Below, piece after piece: positions 32,834 through 42,900 of a DNA stretch of 64,000 bases. Origin of the DNA: Bacillota bacterium (GTDB lineage: Bacteria > Actinomycetota > Aquicultoria > Aquicultorales > Aquicultoraceae); assembly GCA_023511485.1 (NCBI GenBank), contig JAIMBH010000001.1:123439-187438 (forward strand), given 5' to 3'. A model generated the notes under the pieces. It did not search any database. It saw nothing but the letters and a program-made list of their open reading frames with translations, and had not been told where the DNA came from. A program made the position numbers and the translations under genes. Within the stretch, counting starts at the first letter, position 1. Each line of letters opens with the position of its first letter.

Positions 32834-33952
32834 GTGATAAGCGTAATAATGCCGGTATACAATGCGGCAGAGTTCTTAAGAGAATCTATTGAGAGCATCT
32901 TAAACCAGACAGAGGCCGATTTTGAGCTAATCATAGTAAACGATGGGTCAACTGATAATAGCGAGGATATCATACTCTCCTACTCCGACCCACGTATTGT
33001 ATATGTAAAGCAGGAGAATGCCGGTGAGGCTGCGGCAAGAAATACCGCTCTTGAGCACGCAAAGGGAGAATTCATAGTATGGCAGGATGCAGATGACGTC
33101 TCTCTGCCAATTCGCCTTGAAGTACTAAAACGCCAGTTCACTTCCCCATCGATTGGTTTTACTCATTCAGATATGCTTTTGATCAATGATTTAAATCAAC
33201 CGATAAGTTATTGGCAATCTCGAAACATCAGCAAAGAGCGTCTCCTTCGTCTATTCCTCAAGATAGGAACACCCTTTAACAATCCCAGCATGATGCTTCG
33301 CCGCAAGATGATCGAGGGATTTAAATATGACACTAGCCTTCGCATAGGAACAGATTCCGATATGGTATTTCAACTTAGCCGTAACTGGGATTCTGTTCAT
33401 GTCCCTGAGGCCCTATATCTGTACCGCAGGCACTCCAATAACATAACCAAACAGTTGGACTATGAGACTGTGGCTCTTCACATCCGGAAATTTCTTGAAC
33501 GGCATAGCCTTCAGGAGCTCGTCCCGGAGCTGGATTGGAATAACGGTGACGATACCAATAACGAGGCAAGAGCATACGCAATCATCGCTCTAATCCTGTC
33601 TCAACGCTGGATGACAATCGATGCGGGAGCATGGCTTGATAAAGCGCAAAAACTGGCTCGAGGAATAGAGAGCAAGCTCTTTATAAATGCCGTCAATCAT
33701 TTCATTAATAAGAACTATGAGATCGCATTAGGGCTGTTTGAATCCTGCCCAACCAAAGATCACATAACCGAGAACTATATGGGAGAAGTTTGTGCTTTCA
33801 TGGGAGATTCTATCCAAGCCTACAGGCATTTTATGAGAGCTCTGGAGCTTAGCCCACAATATGAAGAGCCGCTGGATAACTTAAAAGCAATTGGATATTC
33901 CAAGAACCTGTATTTGGCTGATAGGTCATGGATGAGGTTTATGTGCGCTTGA
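32834..33952 (+). CDS. Family-2 glycosyltransferase with C-terminal TPR-like domain (paralogue 1)
   Basis: Probably adds a sugar to flagellin or a linked glycan. The GT-A domain covers about residues 1-220: VIMPVYNAAEFLRESIESILNQT, the nucleotide-binding VNDGSTDNSED motif, and the metal-binding DADD near residue 96. From about 235 on, helical TPR-like repeats (AYRHFMRALELSPQYEEPLDNLKA) probably bind the protein acceptor. 372 residues. GTG start at 32834 after AAGGAG. Its first 570 bases are nearly identical to the broken third paralogue at 37670, while its C-terminal half is closest to paralogue 2. Confidence 0.93.
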   Translation: MISVIMPVYNAAEFLRESIESILNQTEADFELIIVNDGSTDNSEDIILSYSDPRIVYVKQENAGEAAARNTALEHAKGEFIVWQDADDVSLPIRLEVLKRQFTSPSIGFTHSDMLLINDLNQPISYWQSRNISKERLLRLFLKIGTPFNNPSMMLRRKMIEGFKYDTSLRIGTDSDMVFQLSRNWDSVHVPEALYLYRRHSNNITKQLDYETVALHIRKFLERHSLQELVPELDWNNGDDTNNEARAYAIIALILSQRWMTIDAGAWLDKAQKLARGIESKLFINAVNHFINKNYEIALGLFESCPTKDHITENYMGEVCAFMGDSIQAYRHFMRALELSPQYEEPLDNLKAIGYSKNLYLADRSWMRFMCA

Positions 33953-33971
33953 TTTATGCTGGAGGTAAGCG

Positions 33972-35090
33972 ATGATTAGCGTGATTATGCCGGTTTATAA
34001 CAGAGAGAAATTCTTAAGCGATGCTATTAAGAGCATCTTAAACCAGACTTACAAGAACTTTGAGCTAATCATAGTAAACGATGGCTCAACTGATAACAGC
34101 GAGGATATCATCTTATCTTTCACTGACCCACGCATCAAGTATATAAAGCAAGAAAATGGTGGAGTAGCCGCAGCTAGGAACAAGGGCCTGGATAACGCTC
34201 AGGGTGACTTTATATTATTTCACGACTCAGACGATATCTCGTTACCTATGCGGTTTGAGTTAATGCGCCATAAATTTGCTTCCCCAAACGTGAGCTTTGT
34301 ACACTGCGACATGTTAGAAATCGATGAGCTGCATAGACCTACACGTTACTGGCAATATCGAAATATCGAGAAGGCTCGTCTATTAAGGTTTTTCTTAAAA
34401 ATGGGCAATGCGTACAGCGTTGCCAGTATTATGTTGCGCCGATCAGCGATAGAAGGCCTTCACTACGATACTTCCCTTCGCGTAGGCTCAGATGCAGATT
34501 TTGTGCTTCGCATTCCCGGCAATTGGACTTCGATACATATATCTGAGCCATTACTCCTATACCGCTGGCATTCCAGCAATATAACTAAGGAAGCAGTTAG
34601 GCGCGAGCACGAGCTTCATGTCCAAAAATTCTTAAGCCGCCATACGCTTGAAGAGTTAATACCTGAAATAGAATGGTCGCAAGGCAACGCTGGTGATAAT
34701 AAGGCCAAAGCATGCGCTATCGTCGCATTATTATTATACAGACGTCATATGCTATCAAGTGTTGAGACTTGGCTTAACAGGGCAATAAACCTGGCACAAG
34801 AATTAAACGCAGAACTCTTTGTTAAAGCTATCGGCAGCCTAATTTTTGATAAACCAGATGTCGCCCTACAGATACTCGATTCTTTCACAGCAAAGGATCA
34901 TATCATCGAGAACTACTTAGGAGAAGCTTATGCCTTATTAGGTGATACAGCTAATGCATATAGAAAGTTTATGAGGGCTCTAGAGCTTAAACCGCATTAT
35001 GAAGAGCCCTTGGATAACTTAAAGGCTCTGGCAGGGCCTAATGGGTTATACACACTAGACATATGCACGCGAAAATTCGCGTGCGCTTAA
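33972..35090 (+). CDS. Family-2 glycosyltransferase with C-terminal TPR-like domain (paralogue 2)
   Basis: Second of three related GT2 genes with the same two-part design: GT-A domain (about 1-220) with VIMPVYNREKFLSDAIKSILNQT and metal-binding DSDD near residue 96, then TPR-like helices with RALELKPHYEEPLDNLKAL. Exactly the same length as paralogue 1 (372 residues), which it follows by 19 bases. ATG at 33972 after GGAGG. Sequence divergence is higher than between paralogues 1 and 3, except for the short conserved block around the VNDGSTDNSED codons. Confidence 0.93.
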   Translation: MISVIMPVYNREKFLSDAIKSILNQTYKNFELIIVNDGSTDNSEDIILSFTDPRIKYIKQENGGVAAARNKGLDNAQGDFILFHDSDDISLPMRFELMRHKFASPNVSFVHCDMLEIDELHRPTRYWQYRNIEKARLLRFFLKMGNAYSVASIMLRRSAIEGLHYDTSLRVGSDADFVLRIPGNWTSIHISEPLLLYRWHSSNITKEAVRREHELHVQKFLSRHTLEELIPEIEWSQGNAGDNKAKACAIVALLLYRRHMLSSVETWLNRAINLAQELNAELFVKAIGSLIFDKPDVALQILDSFTAKDHIIENYLGEAYALLGDTANAYRKFMRALELKPHYEEPLDNLKALAGPNGLYTLDICTRKFACA

Positions 35091-35110
35091 TTGCCTCGGG
35101 AGGGTAAATT

Positions 35111-37420
35111 ATGGAGAACTTTTTTAGGTTTTATTACGCAGGTAAAGAGGTTTGCTTTGATCTAACTAAAGAAGATCACATCAGTCAGATCATCCGCAAA
35201 ACAAGCAATTTCTATGAAATAGGGATGCTTGAAGATATCAAGTCCAGGATCGGTGCAGGCAGCACAGTCGTTGATGTTGGCGCGTTTATTGGAAACCACT
35301 CGGTTTTCTTTGGATTGGTTTGTGAGGCCTCTGTATTTAGCTTTGAACCCTTCTCCGAGTCATTTGCCCAGCTTAAGAGAAACATAGAGCTTAATAAATT
35401 ACAGGAAAATACTAGGCTTTTCAACTGTGCGCTAGGCGCTAAGCACCAGAAAGGTAAAGTAAAGTTACCCGACGAGGGCAACCTCGGAATGGCGCGTGTA
35501 GTCGAGGATGTCAATGGCGAAGTCGATATATGTACGCTTGACGAGATTGTATTTGACTTAGCTGATGAAATCGATGTTATCAAAATCGACGTAGAAGGAA
35601 TGGAGTTAGAAGTCCTTAAAGGTGCTGAAAGGATTTTAGAAAGGGACCATCCCCTCCTCTACATTGAGATTATAGACAATCAACAGCTCGCGGAGGTTAA
35701 AACCTTTTTGAGTAGATTTGGCTACAACATGCAAGGCATCTTTAACGATACGCCGACATACCTATTTGATGCCAGCAATAATAAAAAAAGCATTGGCATC
35801 TGGGCTGGTGATGGCAATAACTTCCAATTCGTTGAGCCAGTTGCACGGTCCCTTAAGAAAGAGTATAAGGTTAAAAGATTTATTTTTAACGGTGATGTAG
35901 CGCGGCTTAGAGCTCAGCTCGACGATTGCGATATCGCCTGGTTTGAATGGGGTAACGGCCCTATAATCGCAGCATCTCACCTGGTAGATATCAACACGCC
36001 TATTATCTGCCGAATCCACCGCTATGAAGCCTATGACGATGAGACCCTAAACCTCATCAACTGGGCTAATATTGATAAGATCATAGTGGTTGCTGGTTAC
36101 ATTAAAGAGATGCTTGTCTCAAAGGTCAACAGTATTGCAGGTAAAATCGAAGTCATCCCCAACGGCATCGATATTGGCAAACTTACGTTTACCGACCGAA
36201 AAAAAGGCTTTGAAATTGCGTTTCTAGGCAGACTTCACTGGCATAAAGACCCCCTGTTCGCCCTACAATGCTTTTACAGCCTCTATCAAAGAGATAACAG
36301 ATACCGCATCCATTTTGCAGGGCGTTTCTGTGACCGTGTCATCGAACAAAAGTTTTATTACCTAATAAAAGAGCTGGGCATTGAAGATTGTGTGTTCTAT
36401 GACGGGGAGACAAAAAATGTTGATGCCTGGCTAGATGATAAATCTTTTATTATCTGTTCAAGCGTAATCGAAAGCCAAAACATGGCTGTTATGGAGGCTA
36501 TGACAAAAGGAATAAAGCCTCTGGTCTATAACTTCTTTGGAGCAAAAGATATTTATCCGCAAAAATATATCTTTAACTCTCCTGCTGAATTTGCCGACGA
36601 GGTATTGCAGGGAGACTACAATCCTGCCGAGTATCGTGCCTTTGTCGAAGAGAATTTTAGCTTTGCAGATCAAATGGCAAAGATAAAGAACCTTATTGCA
36701 AACACTGCTGCCATCTCAAAAAATAGTAACCATGCGGTGGTCTTTTTACCTAAAGCACTAGGGATAGAACCAGTTTCAAAAGAAGACTTAAGTGATTGGG
36801 ATATCCTGATTGCCGAGGATCGTTTTGCTGATGAAGAGAGAAATAGGTTTTTCAAGCACCTAAAGCATTCTAGCGCAGACATAGTGAGAGTTCCGGTTAT
36901 TTATCCACTTATTGAGAATCACGAAATAGCCCGGTGGGAGATTGCAGCGAAAAGAAAGAGCCCAAGACAAGGGTTGGTGGAAAATTGTTACTGTAAAGTT
37001 GGTCCAGGAAGCGAAGTAGAACTGCCTTACGAAGCGGCTTATCTGCTATTTAACGAAAAACGTTTTGAGGAGGCTTTAAAGTCTTTCGTTGCGGCCTATC
37101 AAAGCGAGTCCAATCCTCAAGAAAAAGCAGTATATTTGCGCTGGATTGTGCTTTGCCTAATCGAGCTCGAGAGAGATGACCAGGCAACCAATGTTTTAGA
37201 AGATGCACTACAAATTTACGAAGACAACGCGGACATATACTACCTCTACATGCTCACATGCTTGCTTGGAAATAGGTATGAGCGTATACAAGCAAGCATC
37301 GATAAAATTATGGACTTAGGTGATGCTTTAGCGTATTCCGAGTTTTTCAATGACGTTAGCAAAAAAGCATTGGCAATTTTACAATCTGTTGGCCTTTCTA
37401 GTAACGCGTTAACAGCCTAG
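35111..37420 (+). CDS. FkbM-type methyltransferase fused to family-4 glycosyltransferase and TPR domain
   Basis: A 769-residue multi-domain protein. Residues about 40-225 are an FkbM methyltransferase (VVDVGAFIGNHSVFFG, then IKIDVEGMELEVLKGAE). Residues about 230-540 form a family-4 glycosyltransferase (EVIPNGIDI, FLGRLHWHKDP, MAVMEAMTKGIKPLVYN). The end carries TPR-like helices from about 650 (ALKSFVAAYQSESNPQEKAVYLRWIVL). Suggests methylated sugar built onto one acceptor. ATG at 35111 after GGGAGG. Third gene of the island; the start lies 21 bases after paralogue 2. Confidence 0.93.
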   Translation: MENFFRFYYAGKEVCFDLTKEDHISQIIRKTSNFYEIGMLEDIKSRIGAGSTVVDVGAFIGNHSVFFGLVCEASVFSFEPFSESFAQLKRNIELNKLQENTRLFNCALGAKHQKGKVKLPDEGNLGMARVVEDVNGEVDICTLDEIVFDLADEIDVIKIDVEGMELEVLKGAERILERDHPLLYIEIIDNQQLAEVKTFLSRFGYNMQGIFNDTPTYLFDASNNKKSIGIWAGDGNNFQFVEPVARSLKKEYKVKRFIFNGDVARLRAQLDDCDIAWFEWGNGPIIAASHLVDINTPIICRIHRYEAYDDETLNLINWANIDKIIVVAGYIKEMLVSKVNSIAGKIEVIPNGIDIGKLTFTDRKKGFEIAFLGRLHWHKDPLFALQCFYSLYQRDNRYRIHFAGRFCDRVIEQKFYYLIKELGIEDCVFYDGETKNVDAWLDDKSFIICSSVIESQNMAVMEAMTKGIKPLVYNFFGAKDIYPQKYIFNSPAEFADEVLQGDYNPAEYRAFVEENFSFADQMAKIKNLIANTAAISKNSNHAVVFLPKALGIEPVSKEDLSDWDILIAEDRFADEERNRFFKHLKHSSADIVRVPVIYPLIENHEIARWEIAAKRKSPRQGLVENCYCKVGPGSEVELPYEAAYLLFNEKRFEEALKSFVAAYQSESNPQEKAVYLRWIVLCLIELERDDQATNVLEDALQIYEDNADIYYLYMLTCLLGNRYERIQASIDKIMDLGDALAYSEFFNDVSKKALAILQSVGLSSNALTA

Positions 37421-37539
37421 TTGGGTCTATGCACTGTATCGAAAAAGCATCAAATAGGCTGACGCATTTGTTCATGCTAAAAAACTTTACATCCCAGCTT
37501 AAATATTTTTCTGAGAGCTTCTTTCCTAGAAAATAGACT

Positions 37540-37566
37540 GCATAAAAATAAAGTTTTTGCCGATAA
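37540..37566 (+). promoter_or_regulatory. Sigma-28-like site before the broken glycosyltransferase
   Basis: GCATAAAA (37540-37547), 11 bases, GCCGATAA (37559-37566), followed by ataactag as in the promoter of the first glycosyltransferase gene. Upstream sequence and promoter appear to have been copied together with the gene. Confidence 0.6.
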
Positions 37567-37669
37567 CTTAAGATAACTAGTACGGCAGATTAGTTTGATT
37601 CTATTAACCGGAAGCACAGTCAACAGACATTGCAATAGATAAATAATATAGGTGGAAGGAGCGGCTATA

Positions 37670-38760
37670 GTGATCAGCGCAATAATGCCGGTATACAATG
37701 CGGCAGAATTCTTAAGAGAATTATTGAGAGCATCTTAAACCAGACAGAGGCCAATTTTGAGCTAATCATAGTAAACGATGGGTCAACGGATAATAGCGAG
37801 GATATCATACTCTCCTACTCCGACCCACGTATTGTATATGTAAAGCAGGAGAATGCCGGTGAGGCTGCGGCAAGAAATACCGCTCTTGAGCACGCAAAGG
37901 GAGAATTCATAGTATGGCAGGATGCAGATGACGTCTCTCTGCCAATTCGCCTTGAAGTACTAAAACGCCAGTTCACTTCCCCATCGATTGGTTTTACTCA
38001 TTCAGATATGCTTTTGATCAATGATTTAAATCAACCGATAAGTTATTGGCAATCTCGAAACATCAGCAAAGAGCGTCTCCTTCGTCTATTCCTCAAGATA
38101 GGAACACCCTTTAACAATCCCAGCATGATGCTTCGCCGCAAGATGATCGAGGGATTTAAATATGACACTAGCCTTCGCATAGGAACAGATTCCGATATGG
38201 TATTTCAACTTAGCCGTAACTGGGATTCAGTGCATATCCCTGAGCCATTAGTATTATACCGGCGACACTCCAATAACCTTACAGTTCAAGCCAATTTCGC
38301 AGATTTAGATATAGTACACGTTAGAAAATTCTTAAATTCCCATGGCTTTGAGGAATTCTTCCCTGAGCTTAACTGGGAAAATGGCAGTGCTAGCGACAGC
38401 ATGGCAAAGGCGTGCGCACTTATCGGCCTGTTCATGGCACGCCGGTGTAAAATGCCTGAGGCCGAGGCCTGGTTCGAAAGAGCGGCAAATCTGGTCAGTA
38501 GCATCGACGGCAACCTTTTTACACGGGCCATGATAGGTCTGGTTAATGGTCAACCTCAGATGACGGTAGAGCTGCTTAACTCCTGCAATACCCGCGACCA
38601 TGTAATCGAGAATTATATTGGTGAGGCAGCCATGCAGATGGGTCAGCTAGAAGAAGCATTCAATCATTTCATGAAAGCACTTGAATTCTCACCGCATTAC
38701 TATGATGCGATGGATAACCTAAAAAAGCTAGGACAACATATTGGTCTAAGGCTCGTATAA
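37670..38760 (+). pseudogene. Frameshifted third GT2 paralogue
   Basis: Starts with GTG at 37670 after AAGGAG. Compared with paralogue 1 one base is missing at about 37721 (GAATCTATTG there, GAATTATTG here), which shifts the frame and brings a stop at 37737-37739 after 22 codons. The rest of the GT-A domain and C-terminal TPR-like part remain open to 38760; an internal ATG at 38008 could give only a 250-residue fragment lacking the nucleotide-binding motif. 440 consecutive bases (37789-38228) are identical to 32954-33393. The C-terminal half differs. A sequencing error cannot be excluded but the gene as written is broken. Confidence 0.85.
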
Positions 38761-38784
38761 AAACCGTGCTTGGTGGGGTAGAAG

Positions 38785-39960
38785 ATGAGAATCCTGATAT
38801 TTGCGCTAGGTGAGCGAAATGCCTCCGAGGGAGGTGCCGGCACATATATAAGAACCATAACTAAAATCCTCCAGGATAGAGGCCACAGCATTAATTGCTT
38901 GTATCACTCTGATATCAGGCTGCTGCCTGAGGACGTCATAGCCAAGATAGTTGGGGCCCGAAGACAATACGTCGAATTACTTGGAAACCAGCATCCCCTG
39001 CTTGCAAGTATCGAATCCTCTAAATACGAATGCATGAGGGTTCTTGAATACCTCGGGAACGGGTCCTACGATATTATCCATTCCCAGCAAGCAGTCACAA
39101 GTTACGCGGCACAAAAGATAAGGCCTGATGTACCGCTCGTTGGAACCATCCATGGCTGCTATGTCAGCGACGTTATCTGTGAGGGATTGGTAGCCAATTA
39201 TGAGGCAGCGCAAATTTTCAGGCAATACGACGAATATGCCATCTCTTGCCCGACAAGTGTTATCGCCGTTTCGCGATCGATGGATGAGAACTTGCCTCCT
39301 ATTCCAGAAGAAAAGCTTGAGGTAATCTTCAATGGCGTTGACACCGACTTATTCAGCCCAGCTGAGAGAAAGAACAATCCAGGTAGCCCAGTAAGGATAG
39401 CGGCCTCAGGAAGATTGCATGACCACAAAGGCTATGACATTTTAATGCACGCACTGGTTATCCTCAAAGAACAGGGGCTCGAATTTGAGGTTACGATGTT
39501 CGGATCAGGACCGCAAAAGGTTAAATTAGAAAATATCGTGCGCTCAAATCAGTTGCCGGTTACCTTTAGGGGTGAGGTATCAAGGGAAGCTCTAGCAGCA
39601 GAGTTGCCGCATTACGATATCTTCGTGCAGCCATCACGCGCCGAGAACTTTCCCTTTAGTGTAATCGAGGCCATGGCATGCGGCTGCGCTCCTATAGTTA
39701 CTAGGATAGGTGGCATGAAGGAACAAGTCGACCACATGACCAATGGAATTCTCTGCCCGCCAGAGAACGTCTATGCACTGGCTGAATCGCTTCGCCTACT
39801 AATTAAAGATAGGGCCTTAAGAGAAAAGATGGGCCAAAGAGCAAGGGAAAAAGCCGTTAGTAATTTCTCCTTGGAAAAAATGGCCGATAGGCTTGAAGAG
39901 GTCTATCGAAAAACTATCGAAAAGCACTTTTCCAAAGTCTGTGGGCTGCAGGCCAGCTAG
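38785..39960 (+). CDS. Family-4 glycosyltransferase
   Basis: GT-B-fold transferase of 391 residues. It opens with RILIFALGERNASEGGAGTYIRTI and contains VIFNGVDTDLFSP near residue 180, AASGRLHDHKGYDIL near 210 and the donor-binding SRAENFPFSVIEAMACGCAPI near 280, ending in helices. ATG at 38785 after GGGG. Convergent with the giant glycosyltransferase gene, their stops only 14 bases apart. Donor and acceptor are unknown; the setting suggests flagellin glycan synthesis. Confidence 0.94.
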   Translation: MRILIFALGERNASEGGAGTYIRTITKILQDRGHSINCLYHSDIRLLPEDVIAKIVGARRQYVELLGNQHPLLASIESSKYECMRVLEYLGNGSYDIIHSQQAVTSYAAQKIRPDVPLVGTIHGCYVSDVICEGLVANYEAAQIFRQYDEYAISCPTSVIAVSRSMDENLPPIPEEKLEVIFNGVDTDLFSPAERKNNPGSPVRIAASGRLHDHKGYDILMHALVILKEQGLEFEVTMFGSGPQKVKLENIVRSNQLPVTFRGEVSREALAAELPHYDIFVQPSRAENFPFSVIEAMACGCAPIVTRIGGMKEQVDHMTNGILCPPENVYALAESLRLLIKDRALREKMGQRAREKAVSNFSLEKMADRLEEVYRKTIEKHFSKVCGLQAS

Positions 39961-39974
39961 CTTTCAAAAACGCA

Positions 39975-42900
39975 TTAAACTAAAATACTAATGCTCCTCC
40001 TTATTTCAGCGATAAGCGGCGATTCTGGGTATTTCTTAGCTCCAGCATCAAGTATCTCTAACGCATGGTTTACTTCCCCAAGCTTAATAAGGGTACGCGC
40101 TAAAGATATATAGAGGGAAATTTCCTCTATTCCCCTATTTAATGCTTCGGTAAGAAACGTCTTTGCTTCTTCGTAAAATGCATTCTCAAAAGCGGTGCGT
40201 CCCAAGATAAAAAACGCCTCCCCGTCAGCACAGTTGTTTTCATAGGCACGAATTAACGCTTCAACTGCCATCTCGTTGTAGCCGACATCGTAGTAAATCT
40301 TCCCAAGCAATAGGTTACTCTCCCCCAGCGAGAAACCGATTTGCTTTAACAATTCAATAGCCTTTTCAAAGACATCGAACTCTTGTAGCTGAAGGACTTT
40401 TCGTAAGAAGTCTGCAACAATGCGCTGAGCTTGTTCCCTTTGCTTGGCTTTTACCTGCAGAGATACAGGATTACCGCGCAATAGATCCACAAAAGCTAAA
40501 TACAAGTCGCGGATAAGACCGTAATCCTTATAGCCTGTTATGGAATCTAGCAATTCTGACGCGCTCTTATAACCACCCATAAGAGTATAGCAAAGGGTCT
40601 TATTAAGCGCAGCCAACGGATAATGCTGGCTTGATTCTGGAATTTTCTCAAGCTCGGCTACGGCTTCTTGATAACGGTTTAGATTTAACAAGCACTCTCC
40701 CCGCAGCAGTGCAACCTTAGCAGGATTTGTACTTTTCTTTGCAAGCCTATTGAGATAATTAAGGCTAATATCGTACTGGCCCGCCTGATTAAAGATGAAC
40801 GAGAGTGTCACGATTGTATCTTCAAACGTCATATCGACAAGTGACTCAAGGAATCTTTTTAACGCGTTTGGATTTTCGCGGTGAATAAGCATTAGACCCA
40901 CGTCAGCAAGTGTAATACAATCCCGCGGGTTATCTTCAAGAGCTCTTCTATACATTAATAGAGCTTCGTGCTCATTACCAAGGGCTCTATATGCTCGGGC
41001 AAGACTATAAGCGGCCATATAGCCACCCATGCCCGGCTGGCTTATATGGGTCTTCCCTGCTGGACCAAGCTGCAGGCATTTCTTGAACTTATCTATGGCA
41101 CTTGTAAAATCTTTCTTATCTAAGTGGACCAAACCATCAATAAAGAAGAGATCGGTGTAATCAGGATACGCCTCCTCAGCGTCAACCAGTACCTTTAGGG
41201 CGTCATCATATCGGCCCAATTCCCTTAAGCAAATAGCAATATTTTTTATCAACAAAGAGGCATAAGCCAAGTCGAGGTTTGACAGGTTAGCAAAAGCCTT
41301 CTTATACTGTTCTAACGCTTTTTCATAGTCTCTGACCCTTAGGTACTCGCCTCCGAGATTAAACCTGATAAATGGGTCATCCGGGTACTTCTCAACCTCT
41401 CTCATAAGGATATTTAAATTGCGCTGGATTTTATCCTTATCCCTGGTCGCCTTATTTAAATAACCGTAATGGTGGAGTCTTATGCTGGTGTAGCCAAGCT
41501 TAGGATTATGAGATTGGACGGTGGCTACTATTTGCTCATGCAACGCACCCTTAAACCTATACTCAGGCTTATTCCTCCAAAGCCTAAATGCGAGGTGGGC
41601 AACTGCACCATCCTCTGCTTTATCGCCTACATAATTAAGCTCATTAAAGAAGAACCCTTCGAAGTCTGTATCGTCTAGCAACTGCCTTAGCAAGTCTTTA
41701 TCATCTTGCACCAGCTCTTCATCGGCATCCAGGTACATTACCCACTCACCAGTTGCATGGTCAAGGGACAAATTTCGCGCGTCTGCAAAATCGTCTTTCC
41801 ACTTGTAGTAGATAACTTTCGCGCCGAATTCCTCAGCGATCTCTACGGTATTATCCGTAGAACCGGTATCAACGATAACTATCTCATCAACCACATCTCT
41901 GATGCTTCTCAGACATCGCCCTAAGTTATCTGCTTCATTCTTGACTATCATTGCAAGAGAAAGCTTTGGTCTTTGTCTGGCTGGCCTATCTTGAACAACT
42001 GCCGTCCTGGAAGTAGATAACTGTTCCACAGGCGCCATTTCTTGGCGATGTTGTTTCTTAACATTAGCTATCTTTTCCGGCTTAGCAGTAGGTAGGGTCT
42101 TAGCAACTTGGTTTCTCATCGGTACTGCAGTAAGTACAAAAAACTGGATGACCGCATGTTTTAAGTATTCATCAGATACCAGCCCACTTGCATGTAGCTT
42201 GTTAAGGAAGTCAGCCTCGTCAGGATTATAAGCAGCCTTGGTTGCAATGTTTTCAACCTTAAAACCTGCTGAGTTTAAAAGCGCTATGATTCCCTCCAGC
42301 GTAAAAAATCTTAGGTGGGTTATATCCAGAATACCGTTGTCTTCATACTTCCATGAGCCTTTAAGCAGTTGAGCTAATATAGAAACATGCCCTACATTTG
42401 AGATACCGCATATTATCTTGCCATCAGGCGCAAGATAATGTCTTAAGTCGGCCATAACCTGCCACGGGTTATAAAGGTGCTCAAGCACATCAAAAAGAAC
42501 TATGCAATCAAAATATTTCTCGGGATAATCAAGGTCGATTTTTTCGATATTGGACGCAACAACCCTATCAAGATATTGCTTATCTTCCTCAGAAACTTTT
42601 TCCTTAATTTCTATTCCCACAATCTCGGCCACGCCACGGTCCTTAAGAGCCCTTCCGGCAACCCCGGTCATGCAACCCACATCAAGAACCCGCTTCGCGT
42701 CAGTCGGCACCAGCTTGATAATATCGCCGTAGTAGGGATTTCTTCTATCTGTGGCTCTCTCTGTGTTAGTACGGGTCTCTCCCTTCTTTATTGCTTCTTC
42801 AGGCAAAACGGCAAGAAGCGGGGGTGTCGGGTTTAAGGCAAGGTTCCAGAGCTTTTCTTCAAGTATGTCAATTGTTCGTGTCCAGTTGTAATTAGCCGCC

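Noticed and set aside
38008..38760. A complete 250-residue glycosyltransferase gene starting at ATG 38008
   Set aside because: It would lack the first half of the GT-A domain; comparison with paralogue 1 shows it is the remainder of a frameshifted gene starting at 37670.
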